A DNA stretch of 64,000 nucleotides from contig JAAWSG010000004.1 of NCBI GenBank assembly GCA_022801435.1, forward strand, positions 19,813 through 83,812, in the 5' to 3' direction. The translations under genes were made by a program, and so were the position numbers. Below are positions 18,801 through 25,544 of this stretch, one piece after another (within the stretch, counting starts at the first letter, position 1; each line of letters starts with the position of its first letter). The DNA is from Lawsonibacter sp. Its GTDB lineage: Bacteria; Bacillota; Clostridia; Oscillospirales; Oscillospiraceae. The notes beneath the pieces are model-generated. The model was not told the DNA's origin. It worked only from the letters and a program-made list of their open reading frames with translations, and made no database searches.

Positions 18801-21503
18801 GTGAAGCTGGAGATCTGCGACTCCTTCCGCAGGCTGGATGATGCGGCGGAGGGCCTCTCCCTCCTGCTGAGCCAGCAGAGGCAGGACGGCAAGTATCTCT
18901 TCCTCCAGGACGGGAGCCTGGGCCTCGCCATGCAGCAGAGGTACCAAAAGCTCACCGGAAGCCGGTACGCCAACCACCGGGTCCCCTGCTGCCTGACCCT
19001 GACCGCCCCCCCCGACCCCTCCGCCTTCGCCCAGACCGAGCCCCCCCCGGAGCTGATGGAGCGGTCCGGCGGCGCGGACGCTGGATATGAAAATGCGTCC
19101 GCCCAGGCCCGCCCCCTCCAGACCGTGCCCGGCTTCGCCCTGGAGATCCAGGGGCGGATGAGCGGCCAGGAGCTGGAGGCCCTGGAGGTGCTCCAGGCCG
19201 CTTACGAGCGGTGCTCCTCCTTCGACTACGAGCGCCGGGCGGCCCTCTCCGGACAGATCTACTGCCGCCTGAGTATGGACGGGCAGTCCACCGACTTTGC
19301 CGTCAGTGAGGCCCTCATCGGCTACGGCCTGGACTACTTCGCCTTCCACACCTCGGACTGCCCCCAGAGCGACCCCCAGCTGGCCTTCCAGGCGGAGCAC
19401 GAGCTGGCCCTGTACTGCAAAAACTGCCCCAGCGACGGGGACAACTACCGCTCCTTCCTGACCAAGGTCCCCATCGCCCTCCAGCGGATGCTCAAAAGCA
19501 GCCCCTCGGTGGACGCCCTGGTCCAGGACTACCAGTGCAGCACCCAGGGGTATGACGCCCTGACCGCCTTCGCCGGCGGGGAGCTGCCCTTCCTGTTCAG
19601 CATCTTCTCGGTCATCCAGGGGCTGGCCCGGGCCTACAGCAACATCAGCGGCCCCAAGCTGCAAAACGTGGAAAACTATAAAACCGCCTACACCGCCGCC
19701 CTCAAGCAGCTGGAGGGACTGACCATCTCCCGGGAGTTCGGGGAGGAGTGGCTGAATGTCCGCAACAGCCTGGTGACCAAGCTCTACGACGCCCTCAACA
19801 GCCTGGACCAGCGCCCCGACCTGTCGGTGAACGTGCTCAACCACCGGATGCAGGGGATGGCCAGCGACTGCGTCTTCGGGGAGCTGCAAAATACCGGCCG
19901 GGAGCGGGCCGCGGACATCGAGCTCCAGGCCACCTTCTTTGACGGGGAGAACAGCTGGCTGGGCCGGAAGTACGGCTACGCCAACCTGCTGCCCGGGGAA
20001 AAAGTGGCCTTCGCCCTGGACTATGAGGTGAAGAAGCCTGACACCCAGCAGCTCCAGTACACCCTGAACGTGACCTACTACCACAACCAGCGCCAGATGA
20101 GCCGGGACCCGGAGAAGGGGACCCTGACCATCGTGCCGCCGGGGCCGCTGAGCTTCTCCGCCGACCCCTACGCCACCGACTACCCCGTCCAGTTCGACAT
20201 TGACGAGAACGGCTGCGTGGTGGGCAAGGACTTCTTTGGCCGGGAGCAGCAGATGGAGGCCATGCGGGAAACCGTGGCAAACAAGCCCTTTTCCCAGTTC
20301 AAAAACTTCGTCCTCCGGGGCATCCGGCGGTCCGGCAAGACCTCCCTGCTCAACTATCTGGAGACCTATGTCAGCGCCGTGTGCCAGGACACCGTGGTGG
20401 TGCGCATCGACTGCCAGAGCATCGTGACCCAGCCGGTGCAGAACGCCTTCATCACCAAGGTGCTCTACGCCCTGGAGCGCAGGCTCCCCGCGGCCACCCG
20501 GAGCGAGGCGTGGCGCCAGCTGACCGGGAAGTGGTCCCTGTCTCCCGGGGAGGAGGACCGCTCCCCCAGCCTGCTCCAGGACTTCTACCTGGACCTGGAG
20601 CTGGCCATGAACCCCCCCGGCTCCGAGACCCGGAAGGGACTGCTCCTGCTCATCGACGAGTTTGACGTGATGCTCCATCGGATGCAGTCCAGCCAGCAGG
20701 ACTACATCCTCCTCCAGGGACTGCGGACCATCACCCAGAACAGCAGCTGCCGCCGGGCGGTCCACTTCGTGCTGTGCGGCTCCAACAACCTCATCAGCTA
20801 CACCCGGAAGGGGGAGCGCTACTACCAGACCTTCCAGGACTTCAAGCCCCAGATCGAGGTGGACGAGCTGCCCCAGCACGACCTGGAGGACATGCTCCTG
20901 GCCCCCTTCCGGGACAACCCGGAGGTGGTCCTGCCCAAGGAGACCCTGGCCTGGGTGCGCCGGTACACCGGAGGGCTGGTCTGGTACACCAAGCAGCTGG
21001 GCAACCAGATGCTCCGGGTGGCCAAGGAGCACCATCGCGGGGTGGTCTATCCCTCCGACGTGTGCCGGGCCTTCTCCAGCATCTGCGAGGAGAGCTACTG
21101 CATCCAGTTCTACGAGGGCTGTGAGGACATGGAGCACGACGTGCTGGAGGCCCTGGCCAGCCTGTCCACCCGCTACCAGAGCTATGTCACCCTGGACCGG
21201 CTGAAGGAGCAGCTGGCCGGCATGATGCGAAAGCTCTCCCCTGAGCCCGTCTCCCAGGAGGGCGCGGGTCCCCTGCTGCGCCAGCCCCACATGGACGGGC
21301 AGATTGCCGACTCCCTGGAGAAGCTCATCGACCTGAAGCTCATTCAGAAGGACGGCACGGGCCGGGACCGCTACTGCTTCAAGCGGGAGATCTATCGGCG
21401 CTTCTTCCGCACCCAGATCACCCGGGTGGACAAGGGGGAGAGCCTGCCCGACCAGATGGACGCCCTGAACATCTCCAAGCCCAAGCCCCTGGACGAGTTT
21501 TAG
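12807..21503 (+). CDS. 2898-aa protein: tandem wHTH-like repeats, helical solenoid, C-terminal AAA/STAND-like ATPase
   Basis: I do not recognise a named family for the whole protein. Residues 7-57 and 89-146 are two copies of one module ending IAENFPEFHV and LAREFPEFRH; their pattern fits a winged helix of OST-HTH/LOTUS type, a weak match. Residues 180-300 form a mixed domain, then a coiled-coil-like stretch (QELEQLRLSLLDGLKELSAALE), and about 1900 residues of Leu/Ala-rich helices with TPR-like pairs. Residues 2340-2444 look like a beta-sandwich. The C-terminus is an NTPase: FGREQQMEAM, Walker A GIRRSGKTS (about 2505-2513) and Walker B LLLLIDEFD (about 2612-2620), followed by a winged-helix-like tail (2776-2885). 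No signal peptide, so it is cytoplasmic. GTG start; GAGGAG is 10 nt upstream. The downstream ATPase gene is co-transcribed. Codon use matches the host. Confidence 0.9.
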   Translation: MTAAERKRVVEAFSQRIRAQGFLRLQQVPKVFEEEKLDKALYAGAGPKRWIAENFPEFHVDPAKTIVTLAGQSAPDPESGGVQLSASQRQALVEHFQDEIDRAGQCWCSNVAGFMRNNGLPEWRQLVRPGESLPAWLAREFPEFRHDTKNGASAIFPWNGGPASGPEDVQRPRLADAQLRSISFKFACFPMNGEALGQLQRLTGNPALRHENWHSICVQKTTCYLMGMDVGLLDDSGSQPPRMALPLDLKTERGQSLYVVLVPNTDASASQRWMAGGFCYPGQRDPAGFGKWLCQTFGLPSEDQDLVRAAYEQIRQRAQELEQLRLSLLDGLKELSAALERGEAMPPSLARQIAGYQEGWQTLRDAMDSAVLPLPQEQANLTYISGLLDSRGAVSTQIGQADKSFQRLVQGSWSYLLDNWLCGEDRSEGDLEGWRQVREQSESDSAMISGCRRLLQPFQSLLELTRPRTMFDSTVSAAADTANSHFGMELTPPVVRSSFCKVMQDTPGVLSFLEEVSVIESLLNHAEALSTDRHETRSVSAQTAGGFQTSCPQLLRELGEGQDRTGAILAAFPRPDPLEQAVMLGQTEEARALLEDPAARKELELDEPEEILDRLERIVPLSGEFSLYGAGMRLALTLGSRRGQAERCFLVGLSMGDLRCVECLFNLYRPAGRNEELDALYTAFGSQISEELRGKFVSSLLLSGSIDPLQSLREDVLSFLAPELLERFTAPDSPLPDETVRLLREIGARLDVPFVRYVVFLSGELQSYILHPENIEALRAAGIGQTMEQLVSLTKSGHYAKGRSPLQTARRVYRFLGGWSGLADAFASLIPEDTAVRDFRIQAARDRQDEGEMLRLLREDPLLRDKYWREYSALLFSQGDYAAFLDLVSSQEEVTEELRLRTAIAAIRTGRWDGSLPPLPGDEGLAGCIQLMQELAQALLDTGHTEQLYTLQLGLFDQVLGLHSSVTLRRFLTVDGAMDQDALAGLQQRALEEGRMSLAVYCGSVLGVEPQRIAGQSEAYFASLMQEVLGQDAAEQLSAIRRIRIIFGEQYAAHQVQLFPIHFHAMLVSGPEEEAALTDMLRPDLPEEALSALLDALDRSPEAADKLTASPALYERLELVCREAGLEESCLRFFHRRRQGRSGIFGRFLCQRYLSAINRGVFPDGLLAEAEEFALEHLQNLRDPAAVMCVYLIETRRGRLPFRAFALCCLQQQLSIEEDPDIENWLQDETAQLPPGTPLTELAIFACVLADPGCDVYEYLSFCRSFRLLTDEEKDNVLQMTPSYATEAESVLLLHLLYQDFHSAETWAMCSRLPFQDRPQVYARLLCCGAQARAGQPQGLDSRGESAVTWSRCVDYCRKNGQSALVLQALEGWAQEILARNRETFPWYIAKDFVNVISELCQSGECIPEWPAGQTRGLVQSMCSIFGRINTAAAGDSNHTTLRTIDELAVLTGHEDVVLSCPNTQESLLGQNRKLAFVLALLLLQAGRTEKASALLQTLVKLRDGMAYPVLGAELAGKSAEELEQWRQDPVSQSLIRAILPNGNTLNGLSMRTLIMDHLLDNSCDVGISAVEELLRNNEHDCMLHVVLFILCKRDFRRHIPQIYRALAGVYRNYSLDERGIERTWYYTRSRSEVFRLLMVTRAVMVRLGLPIPEQDRDMNEFLGSSSLISQMGRQDKSAFVQNGSALFTEVSSKFTGYDEAGVELWVEALMGSVTGNWTPFLTHAYQQHLVSLSHFECTNYSSWGLLRCVFQVLQSLPREERPLLLGWLQENVDKGKGTLKRLYTVHRIVSTLFSTCDLDAVSEQMLSLPWEEHFICLGDLKDISSPAVASCYQWFRKNTPLSALQDSLRVMIQICQDILKAQVLYGDANKLFGQGQDAQAEIYYRVLCNTQGVPSAGWNGTLYPERFNELSNDRRAWYQEFYQSRSQICGAFSGSHQVIEKLGRPDFKLRSCFNMLVTMLSSRRAGEIHRLARYFSGNGRRLAIGILKVVSPEVEDSVKLEICDSFRRLDDAAEGLSLLLSQQRQDGKYLFLQDGSLGLAMQQRYQKLTGSRYANHRVPCCLTLTAPPDPSAFAQTEPPPELMERSGGADAGYENASAQARPLQTVPGFALEIQGRMSGQELEALEVLQAAYERCSSFDYERRAALSGQIYCRLSMDGQSTDFAVSEALIGYGLDYFAFHTSDCPQSDPQLAFQAEHELALYCKNCPSDGDNYRSFLTKVPIALQRMLKSSPSVDALVQDYQCSTQGYDALTAFAGGELPFLFSIFSVIQGLARAYSNISGPKLQNVENYKTAYTAALKQLEGLTISREFGEEWLNVRNSLVTKLYDALNSLDQRPDLSVNVLNHRMQGMASDCVFGELQNTGRERAADIELQATFFDGENSWLGRKYGYANLLPGEKVAFALDYEVKKPDTQQLQYTLNVTYYHNQRQMSRDPEKGTLTIVPPGPLSFSADPYATDYPVQFDIDENGCVVGKDFFGREQQMEAMRETVANKPFSQFKNFVLRGIRRSGKTSLLNYLETYVSAVCQDTVVVRIDCQSIVTQPVQNAFITKVLYALERRLPAATRSEAWRQLTGKWSLSPGEEDRSPSLLQDFYLDLELAMNPPGSETRKGLLLLIDEFDVMLHRMQSSQQDYILLQGLRTITQNSSCRRAVHFVLCGSNNLISYTRKGERYYQTFQDFKPQIEVDELPQHDLEDMLLAPFRDNPEVVLPKETLAWVRRYTGGLVWYTKQLGNQMLRVAKEHHRGVVYPSDVCRAFSSICEESYCIQFYEGCEDMEHDVLEALASLSTRYQSYVTLDRLKEQLAGMMRKLSPEPVSQEGAGPLLRQPHMDGQIADSLEKLIDLKLIQKDGTGRDRYCFKREIYRRFFRTQITRVDKGESLPDQMDALNISKPKPLDEF

Positions 21504-21538
21504 CCCCCATATCAGGCATAGAAAGAAGGTTATATCGG

Positions 21539-24022
21539 TTGGATCAGACAAGAAAAAATCCCTACCGGGAGCTCCCGCGATTTTCCAAGCGCTATGTGGG
21601 CCGTGAGGCCGCCCAGGAGGAGCTGACCGACAAGCTGCGCAAAGGGGTCAACTCGGTGGTCCTGGGCCCCGAGGGGATGGGCAAGAGCGCCCTCCTTGCC
21701 GGCCTGTTCACCCCCGAGTACTGCGGCCGCATGGCTTTGGAGGAGCACATCCTCATCAACCAGATCAGTTACCCCACCGACCTGGCCACCCAGGACATCT
21801 ACAGCTTCTTCGCCGAGGCCGTCCGGGACGCGGCGGAAATCCTGGACTACTGCGGGGAGGAGACGCTGTACGAGGACATCATGGACCGCGCCATGCGCTA
21901 CCGGGAGGAGAACCGGGAGCCCCAGCGCTATTTCCAGCGTATCTGCAAGTACATCCGGATGAAGGGCTACAGCGTGGTCCTGGTCATCGACCAGTTTGAG
22001 CGCTTCACCTCCTCCACCCACGTGCTGGCCGAGCACCACGACGTGATGCGAAACGTATTGGTGGATAAAAACCTCTGCTTTGTGGTGGCCACCGACTTCG
22101 ACTTCGACCGGGAGTCCCTGCCCCCCAACGTCTCCGGCTCCCTGTTCCTCCAGCTCTTCTCGGGCCACGAGGTCTGCCTGAAGGGGCTGTCCGAGGGGGA
22201 GTGCGGCCTGTTTCTGGAGGGAATCAGCGGCCAGCGGGATTTTTCTCCCGAGGAGCTGGGCAAGCTGCACCGGCTCACCGGCGGGGTCCCCACCCTGCTG
22301 TGCCCGGCGGCCTGCTGCGCCTTCGAGCACAAGCTGCGGGGGGAGGACATCCCCTGGCGGGGGGTGAAGGAGGCGGTGCTTCGGGAGTGCTCCGGCCTGA
22401 TGGAGCGGTGGCTGGGCATCCTCACCCACCCGGAGGCCCAGCTGCTCCAGGAGCTGGCCGGCCAAATTCAGGAGGCGGTCCCCATCTCCTTCGGACTGCG
22501 GGACGGGGCGGCCCCCCTCCTGCTGGCCCGGGGGCTGATTGTGGACCTGGGGGACAACTGCTACGACTTCAACTCCCGCCTGTTCCAGGACTACTGCATC
22601 CAAAATCCCCCTCAGCCCAGGCGGCCCCGCGCCCTCCTCACCCTGAAGCCCACCCCCGTGTCCCCCTCCCCTGAGCCCTCCGCCGCCCCGGAGGGATGGC
22701 CCCCCAATCTGCCCTGGACCCCGGGCGGAGTCATCTACTACGAGGACAAGTCCACCCACGTCCACAGCGGGGGCGGGACCATCCAGGCGGGGGCGGTCCA
22801 GGTCCACAACACGGTGGTCCACAGCGAGGGGCTGTCCGTGTCCGAGCTGCTGGGCATCCTGGGCAGCGCCGGGAGCTCCCGGGGAGAGCTGGCCGCCCAG
22901 CTGGTCCAGCGGCTGAACCAGTGCCTGCCCGCCGGAGGGCTCCCCGCCCTGCCCGACGGCCTGTCCCAGGAGGAGCGGGAGGAGCAGGAGCAGCTGTATG
23001 ACGAGGCCTTTCACCAGATGGACAGCGGCTTCCTGGCCGACCTGGAGGTGGACGAGGACCAGGAGGTGCTCAACGTCTCCCTCCAGGAGCAGCAGACCCT
23101 GGACGAGCGTTTCCTTCAGGCCCGCACCCGCTGCCGCGCCGGGCTGACCGATGAGCTGCTCTCCCTGGTGAGCGAGCGCTGCCGGCTGTATTTGAAGCTC
23201 TCGGTGGTGGTGGAGGACGCCCTGTCCATCCTGGGCAGCGAGACCATGCGGGACTGCTCCCCCCACCTGGTGCTCTACGGCAAGGCCCTGGAGCAGACCC
23301 TGCGGGACAACCTGTTCGAGCTCTTCCACCGGGAGGAGCGGCTGTCCATCTACGACACCTACAGCCACCGGGAAAATGAGTATTCCAACAAAAACTTCCG
23401 CAACAAAGACCCCAACGAGGCTTTTATCGGCAACTTCACCTGCCTGATCTACTCCAAGGCGGCCTATCTGGGCCAGCTCTGCGCTGGGAAGAAGGTCACC
23501 GCCCCGGAGGGGGAACTCTCGGAGCAGCAGTGGGTCCAGTGGTGGAGAAATCTCCGGGACAGCATCGACCAGGCCCGGCGCATCCGCAACCTGGCCGACC
23601 ACCCGGACAACCAGCTCCCAACGGCGGAGGATCTGGACCGCATGTGCGCCCTCCTCTTCGGCACGCCGGAGGAGGCGGGGCTTCTGTCCCGGACCGGCGT
23701 GGGAAAGGCCCTGCTGCTGGAGCTCTTCCCCCCGGAGATCGACCCCTTCACAGGCAGCGGCATGATCGGCAGCCGGACCCTCTTCCGCTGCACCGAACGC
23801 ACCAAGAGCGGCGGGCTGAAGGGGCGTCTCGTCCCGGAGGAGTTTGAGGCCAGCGTCTCCCCCCGCCAGGTGAAGCGGTACTGCGCCGCCCTGGGGACGG
23901 AATCCTTTGAGCAGCCGGACGCCCCGCTGGAGGCCAGAGTTTTGGAGTACAAGATCCAGGATGGCCGCAGCTTCTTCTGTCTGGAGCTGCTGGAGCCCTC
24001 CGCCGTGGGGGCCGCCCCCTAG
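21539..24022 (+). CDS. 827-aa AAA/STAND-like ATPase with HEPN-like C-terminal region
   Basis: The N-terminus is an NTPase module: YVGREAAQEEL, Walker A GPEGMGKSA (about 43-51), Walker B VVLVIDQFERF (about 147-155), a sensor-like VVATDFDF, then a helical lid and winged-helix-like part to about residue 360. A Pro-rich linker leads to a Gly/His/Val segment (396-431, GGGTIQAGAVQVHNTVVHSEG) that looks like stacked short beta strands. The C-terminal 300 residues are helical and contain RIRNLADHPD near 681-690, an R-x4-H motif in a setting (GKALEQTLRDNLFELF earlier) typical of HEPN domains, many of which are RNases. This last assignment is inference. The start is a TTG with AGAAGG 9 nt upstream, 35 nt after the giant gene. 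No named family is recognised for the full architecture. Confidence 0.88.
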   Translation: MDQTRKNPYRELPRFSKRYVGREAAQEELTDKLRKGVNSVVLGPEGMGKSALLAGLFTPEYCGRMALEEHILINQISYPTDLATQDIYSFFAEAVRDAAEILDYCGEETLYEDIMDRAMRYREENREPQRYFQRICKYIRMKGYSVVLVIDQFERFTSSTHVLAEHHDVMRNVLVDKNLCFVVATDFDFDRESLPPNVSGSLFLQLFSGHEVCLKGLSEGECGLFLEGISGQRDFSPEELGKLHRLTGGVPTLLCPAACCAFEHKLRGEDIPWRGVKEAVLRECSGLMERWLGILTHPEAQLLQELAGQIQEAVPISFGLRDGAAPLLLARGLIVDLGDNCYDFNSRLFQDYCIQNPPQPRRPRALLTLKPTPVSPSPEPSAAPEGWPPNLPWTPGGVIYYEDKSTHVHSGGGTIQAGAVQVHNTVVHSEGLSVSELLGILGSAGSSRGELAAQLVQRLNQCLPAGGLPALPDGLSQEEREEQEQLYDEAFHQMDSGFLADLEVDEDQEVLNVSLQEQQTLDERFLQARTRCRAGLTDELLSLVSERCRLYLKLSVVVEDALSILGSETMRDCSPHLVLYGKALEQTLRDNLFELFHREERLSIYDTYSHRENEYSNKNFRNKDPNEAFIGNFTCLIYSKAAYLGQLCAGKKVTAPEGELSEQQWVQWWRNLRDSIDQARRIRNLADHPDNQLPTAEDLDRMCALLFGTPEEAGLLSRTGVGKALLLELFPPEIDPFTGSGMIGSRTLFRCTERTKSGGLKGRLVPEEFEASVSPRQVKRYCAALGTESFEQPDAPLEARVLEYKIQDGRSFFCLELLEPSAVGAAP

Positions 24023-24047
24023 TCAAACACAGTCCAGCCAAAGCAAA

Positions 24048-24087
24048 CGCCCTCTGACGCGCAGGTACGCGTCAGAGGGCGTTTTTT
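24048..24087 (+). terminator. Intrinsic terminator of the giant NTPase operon
   Basis: A perfect 14-bp stem CGCCCTCTGACGCG / CGCGTCAGAGGGCG with loop CAGGTA is followed by TTTTTT. It stands between this operon and the convergent yitT-like gene and may serve both strands. Confidence 0.92.
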
Positions 24088-24096
24088 ATAGAAATG

Positions 24097-24978
24097 CTAA
24101 TCCCGCGGCCTGCGGTAGAAGTTGCCCGTCAGCTTGTCGGTACGCAGCACGTTGACAAAGGCCTTGGGGTCGGACTGGCGCACCTTCCGGGTCAGGGAGC
24201 GCAGCTGGCTGTCCTCCACCACCGAATAGATCATCACACAGGGCTCGCCGTTGTACAGCCCCACCCCCTCAATCAGGGTGGCGCTGTGGTTGGTGTCCTG
24301 AATCTGGGCGCAGACCCCGCCGGCGCTCTCCCGTCCGGTGACAATGAACAGGGTGGCCTGCCGGCCCTCCATGTCCATAAAACGGATAATCTGGGTGTTG
24401 ACGTACTGGAAGAGCATGGAGTACAGCGCCCGGTCCCAGCCGAACTGGAGCCCGGCCACCACCAGCATACAGGCGTTGGCGCACAGGATGATGTTCCAGG
24501 CGTTGATGTTCTTCCGCTCGGACAGGGGGATGGCGATGAAGTCGGTCCCCCCGGAGCTCACCCGGACCCGCAGGCACAGTCCACAGGCGAAGCCGTTGAT
24601 GATGCCGCCGAAGACGCACACCAGCAGCACGTCCTCGGTGATGGGCATACTGGGCATCAGGTCGGTGAACACGCTGGACAGGAAGATGACCAGGCAGGAG
24701 TACAGGGTGAAGCGCTTGCCCACCAGCTTGAAGCTGATGCAGGCGGGGATGGCGTTGAGCGCCAGGTTGATGGGGGCGAAGGGCAGCTCCACCCCCCAGT
24801 ACTTCCCGGCCATACGCTGGAGCAGGCGGGTCAGGCCGTTAAAGCCGCCGGGGAACAGGTCCCCCGCCTGCACAAAGCTCTTCAGGTTGACCGCAAAGAC
24901 GAGGGACGCCGCCGTTACAAAGAGCAGTCTGCGGAAAAACAGCTTCCGCTGCTCGTGACTGGTTGGTTGAATCGTCAT
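24097..24978 (-). CDS. YitT family membrane protein
   Basis: The 293-aa protein has five or six membrane segments in the N-terminal two thirds (for example LLFVTAASLVFAVNLKSFVQAG, LYSCLVIFLSSVFTDL, VLLVCVFGGIINGFACGL with the family motif RVRVSSGGTDFIA). It ends in a soluble DUF2179-type domain (GREDAGG-like ESAGGVCAQIQDTNHSATLIEGVGLYNG and VEDSQLRSLTRKVRQSDPKAFVNVLRTDKLTGNF). The family occurs widely in Firmicutes, with no settled transport function. The ATG at 24978 follows GGAGG by 6-7 nt. It is the last gene of a pgsA-yitT run on this strand. Confidence 0.9.
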   Translation of the reverse strand: MTIQPTSHEQRKLFFRRLLFVTAASLVFAVNLKSFVQAGDLFPGGFNGLTRLLQRMAGKYWGVELPFAPINLALNAIPACISFKLVGKRFTLYSCLVIFLSSVFTDLMPSMPITEDVLLVCVFGGIINGFACGLCLRVRVSSGGTDFIAIPLSERKNINAWNIILCANACMLVVAGLQFGWDRALYSMLFQYVNTQIIRFMDMEGRQATLFIVTGRESAGGVCAQIQDTNHSATLIEGVGLYNGEPCVMIYSVVEDSQLRSLTRKVRQSDPKAFVNVLRTDKLTGNFYRRPRD

Positions 24979-25004
24979 AGCTTGCCTCCAGGGAACGGCG
25001 CAGC

Positions 25005-25529
25005 TCAGGCCGTCTCCCTCAAGATATCCAGATTTTTCATAAAATATTCCACCCCGGAGTAGATGGTGGACAGCACAATCACCGCCAGACAGATGGCGTT
25101 CACCGGCTGGGGGATGGGCAGCAGCATCAGGACAATACACACCATGGTGGCGGCGGTCTTCACCTTCCCCGACCAGCCCGCGGCGATGACCCGGCCCTTG
25201 TCCGCGGCCACCATGCGCAGACCGGAGACGGCGAACTCCCGGATGATGACAATGAGCAGGGCCCAGGCCGGCATCTGGCCCACCTCCACGAACCAGAGCA
25301 TGGCCGCGGTGACCAGGCACTTGTCCGCCAGGGGGTCCATGAACTTGCCGAAGTCGGTAATCTGGTTGCAGTGCCGGGCGATGTAGCCGTCCAGGGTATC
25401 GGTGACGCTGGCGGCGGCGAAGATGGCCAGGGCCCAGTAGTTGGCGTGGGGAACATCCAGGTAGAGCACCAGCAGGAAGGCGGGGATCATGACCACCCGG
25501 AGCAGGGTGAGCTTATTTGCGGTATTCAT
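25005..25529 (-). CDS. pgsA: CDP-diacylglycerol--glycerol-3-phosphate 3-phosphatidyltransferase
   Basis: PgsA makes phosphatidylglycerol phosphate at the cytoplasmic membrane, the first committed step to phosphatidylglycerol and cardiolipin. The 174-aa protein begins MNTANKLTLLRVVMIPAF and carries the CDP-alcohol phosphatidyltransferase motif in full, D-x2-D-G-x2-A-R-x8-G-x3-D-x3-D (DTLDGYIARHC...FGKFMDPLADK). Four or more hydrophobic helices are visible. It is 15 nt downstream of rimO on the same strand, a gene order common in Firmicutes. Confidence 0.95.
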   Translation of the reverse strand: MNTANKLTLLRVVMIPAFLLVLYLDVPHANYWALAIFAAASVTDTLDGYIARHCNQITDFGKFMDPLADKCLVTAAMLWFVEVGQMPAWALLIVIIREFAVSGLRMVAADKGRVIAAGWSGKVKTAATMVCIVLMLLPIPQPVNAICLAVIVLSTIYSGVEYFMKNLDILRETA

Positions 25530-25544
25530 AGCAAACCACCTCTG

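Noticed and set aside
12627-21551. A 2974-aa open frame on the minus strand opposite the giant gene
   Set aside because: It is a shadow caused by GC-rich third positions of the plus-strand gene. It lacks domains, is full of low-complexity Leu/Gly/Gln/His, and crosses the real promoter. The plus-strand product has clear ATPase motifs.
24979-25320. Upstream extension of the YitT-like protein
   Set aside because: It reads through pgsA in another frame with Arg/Gly/His-rich sequence; the ATG at 24978 has a good ribosome site.
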